From: Symsagittifera roscoffensis
Taxonomy: Eukaryota > Xenacoelomorpha > Acoela > Convolutidae
NCBI RefSeq assembly: GCF_963678635.1
Contig: NC_087068.1
Span: 33,861,436 to 33,925,435 of the forward strand
Reading direction: 5' to 3'
DNA length: 64,000 nt
The position numbers and the translations under genes are program-made. Of this stretch, positions 11,105 through 20,310 are shown piece after piece. How positions within the stretch are numbered: position 1 is the first letter of the stretch; each line of letters starts with the position of its first letter. Under the pieces are notes generated by a model. It was not told where the DNA came from. It ran no database searches and worked only from the letters and a program-made list of their open reading frames with translations.

Positions 11105-11444
11105 AGAAAGTCCAGATGATGATGATATCTTCCCCTTTATAGTAGATGCAACCACTGATAGAGGACAGCATATACTTTGCAAAAATTTACTCTTAAATTT
11201 GTTTGAACCCGGAATCAGTCCATGTAAAACAGAGTTCCCAGATGTAAAAATCAAAAGACAAATTATCGATCACTATCTAAAAGATATATGTAACCTAACA
11301 CAACACTACGGAATTTACACCATAGAATTCACCTCACCAAACCCGAATCACAGCAAATCTGTAATTCAAACAGACGACCTTGATTTAGAATTTTCAAAAG
11401 TATTCTCAGAATATATAAAAAGCATACAATATCATAACTCCTAA
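11079..11444 (+). CDS. gag: gag N-terminal part, ended by in-frame TAA
   Basis: 121 codons from ATG 11079 to TAA 11442-11444. The stop is followed at once by open sequence in the same frame, which runs through gag, protease and RT. The piece is therefore the N-terminus of the gag-pol polyprotein rather than a separate gene. It begins with an acidic patch (EESPDDDD) and then reads as a mixed alpha-helical text. TAA at this place can be one substitution from CAA or GAA. Stop readthrough is conceivable, but the following context (AGA GCA) is not a known readthrough signal. The ATG is chosen because upstream in-frame sequence belongs to the overlapping basic frame. Confidence 0.6.
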   Translation: MSSTHTPGEESPDDDDIFPFIVDATTDRGQHILCKNLLLNLFEPGISPCKTEFPDVKIKRQIIDHYLKDICNLTQHYGIYTIEFTSPNPNHSKSVIQTDDLDLEFSKVFSEYIKSIQYHNS

Positions 11445-14400
11445 AGAGCAAACTCCATATTCACCAATGAAGTTTTTGCAATAATATATAGTTATATCTC
11501 GATATTAGAAAACGAAATCCCACTCCCAAATGTCTCACCGACAGAAACATCGAAACATATAAGAGTACGACATGAAATCACACTACTCTCTAGTTTTTTA
11601 AATATCATTAAAGAAAATTTCACGAAAGATGAAGTTTCACAACATACAAAACACGACTTACAAAAAATCTTGGCATGGTTTATAATAGATTATTTCACAC
11701 ATAATATAGATTTAATTTCACATGCAAGAAAAGATTTTAGACCTCAAAACTCAAACGATGATACTGCCATCACAGAACAATCAGACTATGTTTGGGACCC
11801 CGAATGGTCTCATTATGCATTCATAAATATCCCACAATCAATCTCCAGTCAAGCAATAAGTACAATATCTTATGTAAGAGATTACGTAAAAGTAACACCA
11901 TTAACCATTGATGCAACACCATTAAACTATAATACATTTTTACCTGATATGCAAAATAATAGTTTAAACTCCACAGTCATACACAATGAAAACCTCAATG
12001 GAACTAGGAATCTTACTCAACAAGATATCCAGACACCATCACACTTCATAAATGAAGAAATCGTACACACAACAACTACACAACAAAGTATTTCACCAAT
12101 ACGTCCAAATTTGACAACACCAAGAAATACAAATCCTTCACAAACACAGGTAACCTTACAATCAACCGTTAAACCTTCGGTTGCCCCAAAATATTCACAC
12201 ATGGATTACCAAACATACAGACCCATGACAATACCGCCAAAAACACGCAAAACGTTCACTAGAAACAATTTTGCAGACCATAATTATAATTACACACATC
12301 CATCAAAAACAAATCATCAACCACAAAGAAATTTTAGTAATTATACAAGATCTCGAAATTGGGATAACCCAATGGCACAAACTAATTCAGTAAATTTCCA
12401 AACAAATTTACATCCTCCACAGGATCGTAGTGAAAATTATCCATTTTTTCAACAAAATAAAAATAAAAAACAAACATCTTATCAAATGGATTACTTATCC
12501 TCAGATGATGATTTTTTACAACCAGATATATTTGCACCATATAATCAAGAATATCGTGGACAAGGAGTACAGAAACCACATACAAATCATAGAATTTTTT
12601 CTCCACAACCGATAGATACACAAAATCAACAACCAATTCAGCAACAAAACCCAATTAATACACAATATTTTCAACCAATTCAGCAACAAAACCCAATGAT
12701 CACACACTCGTATCAACCGACACAAATGCAAAATGAAATACCACTCCCATATTATCTTCAACAACACGAAATAACAAGAAATCAACTTTCAAAATTTTCT
12801 CAAATGCCAAATGCAGCAGAATCATTACAAATGACAATGAATCCATACCTTATGGGTGGATCATCAATAACATCAAATAAACCTTTAATGGTATTCACAG
12901 GAACAGACCCTGAATATTCTGTAGAAGACTATTTAAATGCAGTAACAGCAAATTTGATTTTCAATATAGGACCTGAACCAATTAATACGCCACTACATCA
13001 AAACAAGATACATCGACGCACAGCGTTGATACAAACAACTTTAGATGGCGCAGCCCAAAAATGGTTTTCAGTATTGCCTCTAGAAATAAAATCAAATTGG
13101 AAAAGGTTTACACAAGAATTTTCAAAAATGTTTGACTCCGAAAGAAACAAACAACAACAAAGAGTTTTATGTAATGAAATTCGCAGATTACCAAACGAAA
13201 CCATCAAGCAATTAGCAGTACGAATCGAAACACTAGTTCGAAAAGCATATTCATTAAATACACATGACTATAAAAACACAAAGATGACAGAAATCTTAAT
13301 GATGACCTTAACACCACAATTAAGGAAAATAGCAATAAAAAAGAGAGCATCCCATCCTTCTTCAATTCGAGAACCCGATTTAGATTTTCGAAAACTCGTA
13401 GACAAACTAGAACAAGCAGAAATCACAATGAAACTTGAAGAAACGGAAAATCTGAAATTACAATACGTTAACAGAATTGAAACAGCTTCCACAAATATAA
13501 ACAATATACAGGAATCAGATACAGACCTCGTTGAAAAAATCACTGAAATACTCAATATTTACGAAAAACACCCAAACTTTAAAGGCAAACCATCCTTCAA
13601 AAAATGGTGTAATTATTGCCGACGATACGGACATAGTATATCTGAATGTAGACAAAAACAGCAAGATAACCAAAATAAACCTCAAAAATATAAAGAACCA
13701 AATAAATCATTCTACCAATACATGAAAAAAGATCAAAATCTACCGAACAAAAATGTATACAGCAACAATAGTTCAGGAAAACCACTCCCGAACAATACAA
13801 ATTATACAAGAAACCAATCACCACATAACTCAAGTTATAGAGGAAGATCGCCAGAACAAAGAAATACACAAAATTCGTCACAAAATCACTACAATAGACC
13901 AAACAGTAGAAATAACTACTCCAGATCTAATTCAAACACACAATTTGTTTCTAGATCTAATTCCCAATCAAGAAATAGATACTATCCAAACAATTATTCA
14001 CGAAACTCATCATATAATAGAAATAGAAACTATTCCAATAATCGAAATAGAAGCTATTCCAACAACCGAAATCAGTATTATCCAAACAATCGATCAAGAA
14101 ATAACTCATATAATAAATCAAACGGTAATTATCAAAATAGATCGCGAAATAATTCACAAAATCGACATTCAAGTTATAATAATCGTTATAGAAATTATTC
14201 CCAATCACCACACCGGAATAATAATCACTATAATAATTCTCATAATCGCCACAGAAGTAGTACACCTAAACATCAAAGACATATTAATCAAGTACAATCT
14301 AATTCAGAAACAACATCAGACCCTCCAGGTATTGATGACACAGTAACTGATATGTTACAACTCAATCAAATAAATTGTGGATCATCAGATTCAGAAAGCG

Positions 14401-16067
14401 ACGCAGAAAACACTCTCTCCATCAATATGATAAAAATCGAAAATGACTATGAACCTGTCATATATGAACAACCATTTTCATCACACATATATGAAAATCA
14501 ATCAGAATTTCTTCACAATTATTATACTAAACCCATACATTCCACACCAACGACGCAAGAAACTAATGGAATTAACACTACAAATCAACCCACTGAAAAT
14601 GACAAAACAAAATGCTTGAATACAAATCACATCTACCAAAATATACAAAAAGAACAACCCAAAGAAAAAATTTGGACAATACCATTTCTCTTAGAAAGTC
14701 CAAGAAACAAAGAATTTCAACCACCAGATCTTGAAATTGATTTTTTAATTGATTCAGGAGCAGAATCAAATATAATAAACATTCCCACATGGAATGAAAT
14801 GAAAACCTTACACCCAAAGCTAACACCTCTTGAAACCTCCAGCAAACTAGCAACATCACAAGGATCAACATTAATAAACTACGGAAAAATTCAATTATTT
14901 CTTCTCCCCACAAGAACAATGGAGCAAAACAAAATTTTAACCAAACCATTTAAACAAATATTCCATATCACTGATATTAAAAACAATATCATTGGAATAC
15001 CATTCATATCTAAATATATACCAACAATCAACATTTTAAACAGTAAAATATTAATCAAAGATAAATATACAAAAACAAAAGACACATCCCTAACATTTTT
15101 TCAAAGATTAAATAAACAACCACCATTCTTTTCAAAATTCTATCCAATATATAACCAACAAAGAAAACACCTGAAACCACTATCAGGAAACATATACAAT
15201 TTTTCAATAAAGCAAGTTCATCAATATGATAAAAAGCAAAACAGACAAAAATTTTATATGTCAGATTTTGAATTCAAACCTATTCATAAATTTTTCAAAA
15301 TCACAATCTCATCAATAAAATATTTGAAAAACTCGAATTCAGATATTATTTCCTTACATGTACACAACAATACACCTTACCAAGTAACATTACCTTTAGG
15401 ACTTTTAGGCTATTGCGAAACCAACGCTACAATATCACCAATACACGAAAAAGCATATCGTGTAAATAATATACTCCAATTACTAGATATTTGCCAGTCC
15501 ACAATCCTTAATGAAGAATTATCTATAAATAATATATTAAGTAACGAAAACAGAAATACGGATTATTTCACAAAAACCCCATATTTCAAACCTACATTCA
15601 ACATAAGTAACTACACAGAGAATCAACAGAAATTTTTAACAATGTTTAATTTCCAACATTCACAGATAACACAAGACGAATTTGAAAAACTAGCCAAACA
15701 GCTAATTAAATATTCATCAGTCTATGCAACATCCAAATTTGATGTTGGCAAAATCAGCTCATCACTACATCTCCCATTAAAACCAGACGCAGTTTTCAAA
15801 AAACAAAGAGCAAGTAAAGTACCAATTCACTTACACGATAAAGTGAACAGATTACTCGACATTTTAGAACAATACAACATTATATCATCAGTAAACAAAG
15901 AAGAACAACCAAAAGGCAACACATTTATCAACCCTGTTATCATTCTAGCTAAAGGAGAATCATTAAAAATCGTTCTCGATGCTAGATACCTCAACTCACT
16001 CATAGATGAATCAAAGTGTAATTGGCCCATTGAACCAATACAAGTTATTTTAACAAAAATAAAATAA
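11445..16067 (+). CDS. gag-pro-pol: gag-protease-RT N-terminal part of the retroelement polyprotein
   Basis: Open from 11445 to TAA 16065-16067; there is no ATG at the left edge because it continues the previous piece. The first 1.2 kb is disordered and rich in Gln, Asn, Pro and Thr. A retrotransposon-gag (capsid) region lies at about 12888-13450, with the WFSVLP and TRRTAL-like helices usual for the family. A CCHC zinc knuckle (C-x2-C-x4-H-x4-C) is at 13608-13649. Next comes a stretch made almost only of Asn, Ser, Arg and Tyr (about 13780-14290). The aspartic protease is marked by LIDSGAES (14742-14765) and a later IIGIPFI. RT begins near 15770 and is cut in its palm, after KIVLDAR, by the TAA. 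The next piece continues in the same frame, so a single stop codon breaks the gene. Confidence 0.85.
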   Translation, partial: RANSIFTNEVFAIIYSYISILENEIPLPNVSPTETSKHIRVRHEITLLSSFLNIIKENFTKDEVSQHTKHDLQKILAWFIIDYFTHNIDLISHARKDFRPQNSNDDTAITEQSDYVWDPEWSHYAFINIPQSISSQAISTISYVRDYVKVTPLTIDATPLNYNTFLPDMQNNSLNSTVIHNENLNGTRNLTQQDIQTPSHFINEEIVHTTTTQQSISPIRPNLTTPRNTNPSQTQVTLQSTVKPSVAPKYSHMDYQTYRPMTIPPKTRKTFTRNNFADHNYNYTHPSKTNHQPQRNFSNYTRSRNWDNPMAQTNSVNFQTNLHPPQDRSENYPFFQQNKNKKQTSYQMDYLSSDDDFLQPDIFAPYNQEYRGQGVQKPHTNHRIFSPQPIDTQNQQPIQQQNPINTQYFQPIQQQNPMITHSYQPTQMQNEIPLPYYLQQHEITRNQLSKFSQMPNAAESLQMTMNPYLMGGSSITSNKPLMVFTGTDPEYSVEDYLNAVTANLIFNIGPEPINTPLHQNKIHRRTALIQTTLDGAAQKWFSVLPLEIKSNWKRFTQEFSKMFDSERNKQQQRVLCNEIRRLPNETIKQLAVRIETLVRKAYSLNTHDYKNTKMTEILMMTLTPQLRKIAIKKRASHPSSIREPDLDFRKLVDKLEQAEITMKLEETENLKLQYVNRIETASTNINNIQESDTDLVEKITEILNIYEKHPNFKGKPSFKKWCNYCRRYGHSISECRQKQQDNQNKPQKYKEPNKSFYQYMKKDQNLPNKNVYSNNSSGKPLPNNTNYTRNQSPHNSSYRGRSPEQRNTQNSSQNHYNRPNSRNNYSRSNSNTQFVSRSNSQSRNRYYPNNYSRNSSYNRNRNYSNNRNRSYSNNRNQYYPNNRSRNNSYNKSNGNYQNRSRNNSQNRHSSYNNRYRNYSQSPHRNNNHYNNSHNRHRSSTPKHQRHINQVQSNSETTSDPPGIDDTVTDMLQLNQINCGSSDSESDAENTLSINMIKIENDYEPVIYEQPFSSHIYENQSEFLHNYYTKPIHSTPTTQETNGINTTNQPTENDKTKCLNTNHIYQNIQKEQPKEKIWTIPFLLESPRNKEFQPPDLEIDFLIDSGAESNIINIPTWNEMKTLHPKLTPLETSSKLATSQGSTLINYGKIQLFLLPTRTMEQNKILTKPFKQIFHITDIKNNIIGIPFISKYIPTINILNSKILIKDKYTKTKDTSLTFFQRLNKQPPFFSKFYPIYNQQRKHLKPLSGNIYNFSIKQVHQYDKKQNRQKFYMSDFEFKPIHKFFKITISSIKYLKNSNSDIISLHVHNNTPYQVTLPLGLLGYCETNATISPIHEKAYRVNNILQLLDICQSTILNEELSINNILSNENRNTDYFTKTPYFKPTFNISNYTENQQKFLTMFNFQHSQITQDEFEKLAKQLIKYSSVYATSKFDVGKISSSLHLPLKPDAVFKKQRASKVPIHLHDKVNRLLDILEQYNIISSVNKEEQPKGNTFINPVIILAKGESLKIVLDARYLNSLIDESKCNWPIEPIQVILTKIK

Positions 16068-18419
16068 AAAAAATTTACCACCGCCGATATGAATAGTGCA
16101 TATAATCAAATGCCATTAGACGAACAATCACGACGTTTAACACAATTTGTTATTGGAAATCAACAATACGAATTCAACCGTTTATTCTATGGAATATCCA
16201 TAGGACCAGCAGCATTTTCAGCTTTTATGAGCAAAATTTTTCGACCACTAATGCTCAGGAAAAACGCAATCACCTATTTAGACGATGTTTTTATGCAATC
16301 ACAGACTAAAGAAGAAATGTTCAATGTTTTAGAACAATATCACCAAATACTTCAGAACGAAAATTTGAAGGCCGCCCCTGATAAATCACACTTCTTTTTG
16401 ACAAGAGTTAAATTCTTAGGACATAATATAGAAATAAAAACAATCACCCCATTAAAATCACGCATTGACGCCATTCAGAAACTCCAACCACCAACAAATA
16501 AAAAGAAAATCCAAGAATTCCTTGGAATGTTAAACTTTTTAAGCAAATATGTTTATAAAATGCAATTATATCTACGACCATTCTACAATATACTTAGACA
16601 ACAAAATAATTTTGAATGGAATACAGAACATCAAACACGATTTGAAGAAATAAAGAAACTCTTAACTGAACAAATTTCAAACACAATTCCAGATCCCCAT
16701 CAACCATTTTATGCAATGTGCGATGCTTCGAACTTTGGCATCGGCGCAGCATTATTACAATCACATAATAGTACAAATAAAATGAACCTCATATCAGCAA
16801 ATTCTCGATTATTCACTCAAGCAGAACTACGACTCTCAACTCTAATGAGAGAATGTACAGCCATAATATATACACTAACAGAATATGAATTTCTGATACT
16901 TGGATCAAAACATCCCACAGTTCTATTCACAGACCATAAACCAATCATTTTCCTTTTTACACAAAAGTCTAATCCAAACCACCGAGTTTATAGATTTCAA
17001 CTAATTTTAATGAAATTCCCAAACTTACATATAGTTTGGACCGCAGGAAAAAATCTTGCATTACCAGACACTTTAAGTCGAAATACGCCACCTGAATTAC
17101 TTACACGTAAAACCACAGTTGAAGTACCCAAAAATATAAAATTCTACCTTGCAGAAAATGAAACATCACCCCGATTGGAATGCAAATATGCAGTAAAAAC
17201 TGACGTTGAACAATCACAAATAAATAATTTACAACATTTCCCACTTTATTTAGATTGTCAAAATAATCACTATGAAGTTGATCTACTTGGAACATCAACT
17301 TTTAAACCAATCCCATATTCACAACGGATAAAAAATAACACCCAACAAAAAAGAATAAAACAACACCCGCCTAAAAAAGACCATTTTCCACTAATTGAAA
17401 AAGAAAATTTAACTGATAAAATAAACTTATCAGGACCACAAACAAACGATTCAAAATACACAATAAATCAAGTTTTTGACCTCCATGACCCACTTGATAC
17501 AATACCCTTATCTAAATTAGAAATTGAAAACATTTTTCTCCCCCCAACAGAAACAATTACAATTTCAACACTGAAACAATATCAAAATCTTGACCCAGTA
17601 ATTCGACAACTGAAATCATGGCACAAATATAAAACTAAACCTATCAAGGCAGATTCAACTATTCTAGGAAACAAAACACTCCTCCGATACTTTCGCAAAT
17701 TTCATAACACAACAATTAACGAAAATACAGACCTTTTAGAATATAAGTTAAATGAATTTACAGTTCCCTGTCTCCCTTTAAGTATGATTCTCATAGCTTT
17801 TAATTTTTCACATACACAAAATATTAAAGGACACTCTGGATCAGAGAAAACATATTCAAATTTTATACAAAACTTTTATTTCCCAAATGCACCAATTTGG
17901 ATAAAAGTACTATGCAATGACTATATAGTATGTCAACTGAATAAACCTTACCCAAATCAAAGACAAATAGCACAAAAACAAGATTTTAAAGGACAAAGTT
18001 TGTACTTTAACCACCGTATCTCATTTGATACTAAAGGACCAATTTCACCCTCATCAGAAGGAAACTCCTACATTATGGTAATTGTTGACGCATTTACACA
18101 TTATGTAGCACTTAACCCAGTACCACATTGTAACGCTTTTTATGCTTACACAACGCTTTATGAACACTGGATAGCAAAATTTGGACTACCAGAAATTTTA
18201 GTCACAGACAATGGTACAGAATTCATAAATAATGAAATCATCACGCTATGTCATTTATATAACATTAAACACAAACCACGTACATCTCACGCACCTTGGA
18301 CAAACGGCTTAGTCGAAGGTATGAACCGTTCATTACAAGAATATCTTAGATGTATCATAAATGGAAACAAGATATACCGAATGGTCAGCAGATGTAAAAC
18401 TATTTCCCTTAGCATATAA
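16068..18419 (+). CDS. pol: RT palm, RNase H and integrase part of pol
   Basis: Continues the gag-pol frame after TAA 16065-16067; the first ATG is at 16089. RT motifs: TADMNSAYNQ at the start, FYGISIGPAAF (about 16186-16218) and YLDD with the catalytic Asp pair at 16281-16286. RNase H follows, with MCDASNFGIG (first Asp 16722-16724) and TDHKP (about 16930). The integrase zinc domain has His residues near 17812 and 17831, but the third ligand position reads CNDYIVC, with Tyr where a Cys is usual. Core catalytic residues are Asp 18027, Asp 18207 and Glu 18315, with 35 residues between the last two (D,D-35-E). A one-base loss near 18365-18372 sends the frame to a stop at 18419. Confidence 0.85.
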   Translation, partial: KKFTTADMNSAYNQMPLDEQSRRLTQFVIGNQQYEFNRLFYGISIGPAAFSAFMSKIFRPLMLRKNAITYLDDVFMQSQTKEEMFNVLEQYHQILQNENLKAAPDKSHFFLTRVKFLGHNIEIKTITPLKSRIDAIQKLQPPTNKKKIQEFLGMLNFLSKYVYKMQLYLRPFYNILRQQNNFEWNTEHQTRFEEIKKLLTEQISNTIPDPHQPFYAMCDASNFGIGAALLQSHNSTNKMNLISANSRLFTQAELRLSTLMRECTAIIYTLTEYEFLILGSKHPTVLFTDHKPIIFLFTQKSNPNHRVYRFQLILMKFPNLHIVWTAGKNLALPDTLSRNTPPELLTRKTTVEVPKNIKFYLAENETSPRLECKYAVKTDVEQSQINNLQHFPLYLDCQNNHYEVDLLGTSTFKPIPYSQRIKNNTQQKRIKQHPPKKDHFPLIEKENLTDKINLSGPQTNDSKYTINQVFDLHDPLDTIPLSKLEIENIFLPPTETITISTLKQYQNLDPVIRQLKSWHKYKTKPIKADSTILGNKTLLRYFRKFHNTTINENTDLLEYKLNEFTVPCLPLSMILIAFNFSHTQNIKGHSGSEKTYSNFIQNFYFPNAPIWIKVLCNDYIVCQLNKPYPNQRQIAQKQDFKGQSLYFNHRISFDTKGPISPSSEGNSYIMVIVDAFTHYVALNPVPHCNAFYAYTTLYEHWIAKFGLPEILVTDNGTEFINNEIITLCHLYNIKHKPRTSHAPWTNGLVEGMNRSLQEYLRCIINGNKIYRMVSRCKTISLSI

Positions 18420-19302
18420 TTCACAAATCACAACAACTTTAGGAATGTCACCATATGAAATGGTTTTTAACCAAAAGCCACGCAAACCAATAATGTTTAC
18501 AGCAAACTCTCACAAAAACGCACAAGGTTATTGTCAACCAAATAAAGACTCAATTTGTTATAACCTACCTTTACATACACACGATGAAGATCATTTTCAT
18601 CACCCACAAATTCTTAAATTAGCCTCCGGTACACACACCGAATGGATTTTAAATAGAGATAAAAAACACAATGAAATTTATCTAAAAATAACAAAAAAAT
18701 TGTTACAAAGGCAAAACATTAATGAACAAATAAATTCACGCTTTACACCAGCCTCCGATTTAAAAATTGGAACATTTGTTTTAATACCCAATTTTAATAC
18801 TCAAAAAGGAATTTCTAAAAAATTACAACCCCTTCGTAAAGGACCATACCAAATAATTACAAAACCCACTGATGTCACATATAAAATCATCGACTTAGAC
18901 AAAAAAGAAATCGTTCAGCACCGAAATAACTTATTACCTTATTATCCAAAAGAATACGCACCCCGCGAACTAACTCAATTATATTCTTTTACAGGTTTAA
19001 AAGTTATTCAAAATGACCCACATCCGGAAAACACAACAAAGGAACAAAATGATATTCACCTCGGAAATAAAAATACAAAATCAACCACCACCAAAAACAA
19101 TACAAAAAACCTAGAACAAAAAACACCTCAAAAAGAAAGAAAAAATAGAAAAATGACCGAACAAATAATACCCCAAGAGCAAATCGACAAATCAGAACAT
19201 AGAAAATCAACACGAATTAGAAATCAACCACGTAAAAATTATAAAATATTCATCCCCCAATCTAAAATATTAAAGAAAGTCGAATTTCAAAAGCAATTTT
19301 AG
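18361..19302 (+). CDS. pol: integrase C-terminal part with GPY/F-like module
   Basis: Carries on pol in another phase after the frameshift near 18370, so the ATG at 18361 is not a true start. It begins with the integrase core's last helix region (a GMSPYEMVFNQKPR block, about 18443-18484). A KGPYQI motif at about 18837-18855 marks the GPY/F module found at the C-terminus of many Ty3/gypsy and retroviral integrases. The last 100 codons are a Lys, Asn, Gln and Thr-rich tail ending in a basic patch. No chromodomain is evident. The stop is TAG 19300-19302. Confidence 0.8.
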   Translation: METRYTEWSADVKLFPLAYNSQITTTLGMSPYEMVFNQKPRKPIMFTANSHKNAQGYCQPNKDSICYNLPLHTHDEDHFHHPQILKLASGTHTEWILNRDKKHNEIYLKITKKLLQRQNINEQINSRFTPASDLKIGTFVLIPNFNTQKGISKKLQPLRKGPYQIITKPTDVTYKIIDLDKKEIVQHRNNLLPYYPKEYAPRELTQLYSFTGLKVIQNDPHPENTTKEQNDIHLGNKNTKSTTTKNNTKNLEQKTPQKERKNRKMTEQIIPQEQIDKSEHRKSTRIRNQPRKNYKIFIPQSKILKKVEFQKQF

Positions 19303-19886
19303 CTCAATACTTCAGTCTTGGAAACTTTGAAACATTTTCAATTTTCATTTTTCAAACTAACATGCTGACAAACACGCAATGATTCTAGTTCAAATTTAAA
19401 CCAATAGGATTCATCCAATCCGTCACCTTCTCTAACTTAAACTCAGATCAATTAGACGAATCATATAAAACTCCAGGCATATCTATAACTATAACTTTAC
19501 GACCTCCAGGTCAAAAATAAGCAAACCACTCCAAGTTGACAACTAAAATAAATATCACCATAATATCATAACCCTCCCTTATCTAATAACTCAAAGATCA
19601 ACAATATTTCCCCAACTCAAATACCCCCAAAACAAATCTGTTAAATTAGCCTAAAGTAACAAAACGAACATTTTAATTAGCCTAAAGTACAAAAATCTCA
19701 CCATACCCCGGATCATTTGACAAACAAAAATAAAGAAAAAGACGACCTCTCGATCACCATAAAAACTGCCCCCAACAATTTTTTACCAAACTCAACCCAC
19801 TTGTCAAAAAACTAATAAATAATCCGACCACACTTGAAAATTGCCCCAAACAACAAAAAACATTCGATCAAGAAGTCATTTCTTAA
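19303..19886 (+). other. spacer between pol and the 3' accessory frames
   Basis: AT-rich, G-poor and stop-dense. The phrase AATTAGCCTAAAGTA occurs twice (about 19644 and 19676). A splice acceptor or promoter for the downstream frames could lie here, but none can be fixed by eye. Confidence 0.4.
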
Positions 19887-20117
19887 ATGCTCTTCTATCA
19901 AACAGTCACTAAAATTATCACAAACCTCAAACAATTTTTTACGATACTTGAAACTTTCATAATATTTCTTTTTGATATCCTTGAATCTTTTCTAATAATC
20001 TTAATCATTTTTTGTAATGTTTTTTTAATTTTCTACACTATATTCGAAATATTTCTCCAACTTTCAAAAATCCTTGATTATATCCACAGGTACGATTCAT
20101 ACAACTTGTCTAAATGA
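19887..20117 (+). CDS. small hydrophobic protein 1 of the retroelement
   Basis: 76 codons, ATG 19887 to TGA 20115-20117. Residues about 17-58 are one long run of Ile, Leu, Phe and Val, interrupted by a few Glu and Asp, and could form one or two membrane helices. The C-terminus is polar. The stop overlaps the start of the next frame as ATGA (20114-20117), a layout typical of stop-restart translation. It is not recognised by family. It could be a viroporin-like or Env-helper protein, or simply a biased frame in T-rich sequence; the tight junction is the main argument for it being real. Confidence 0.4.
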   Translation: MLFYQTVTKIITNLKQFFTILETFIIFLFDILESFLIILIIFCNVFLIFYTIFEIFLQLSKILDYIHRYDSYNLSK

Positions 20118-20302
20118 TACGAACTATTTTCAGTAGAACTGATATTTTTTTACTATTTGTAATTTTCATAACATTTCTATCATCCCTCATTTTGACCATA
20201 TGTAAATGTATAAAGAAAGCAATCATCACATTCTCTCTAGCAACAATCCTCCTAATTCTTTTTTTAGAAGAATATTATAATAAACATAAACTTTTTCACT
20301 AA
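20114..20302 (+). CDS. small hydrophobic protein 2 of the retroelement
   Basis: 62 codons, ATG 20114 to TAA 20300-20302. It shows two hydrophobic segments (about residues 11-30 and 36-52) separated by a short basic loop with Cys and Lys (CKCIKK), and a charged end. This is a plausible two-pass membrane hairpin. It starts inside the stop codon of the previous frame. The pair sits between pol and env, where complex retroviruses keep accessory genes. No homologue known to me. Confidence 0.4.
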   Translation: MIRTIFSRTDIFLLFVIFITFLSSLILTICKCIKKAIITFSLATILLILFLEEYYNKHKLFH

Positions 20303-20310
20303 AAGAATAG

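Noticed and set aside
12382-12785. Several - strand frames opposite gag (12382-12654, 12516-12785) and others opposite pol and env.
   Set aside because: They mirror the G-poor sense strand, which makes few stops on the opposite strand. No domains.
13753-14346. A 197-codon + frame and a 102-codon - frame inside gag.
   Set aside because: Both are shadows of the low-complexity Asn/Ser/Arg/Tyr region of Gag; no start context or domain.
11442-16067. Reassigned genetic code with TAA as Gln.
   Set aside because: Only two TAA interrupt gag-pol. Other genes end at TAA or TAG at plausible places, and the Maverick relic is broken by frameshifts as well as stops. Mutation is simpler.
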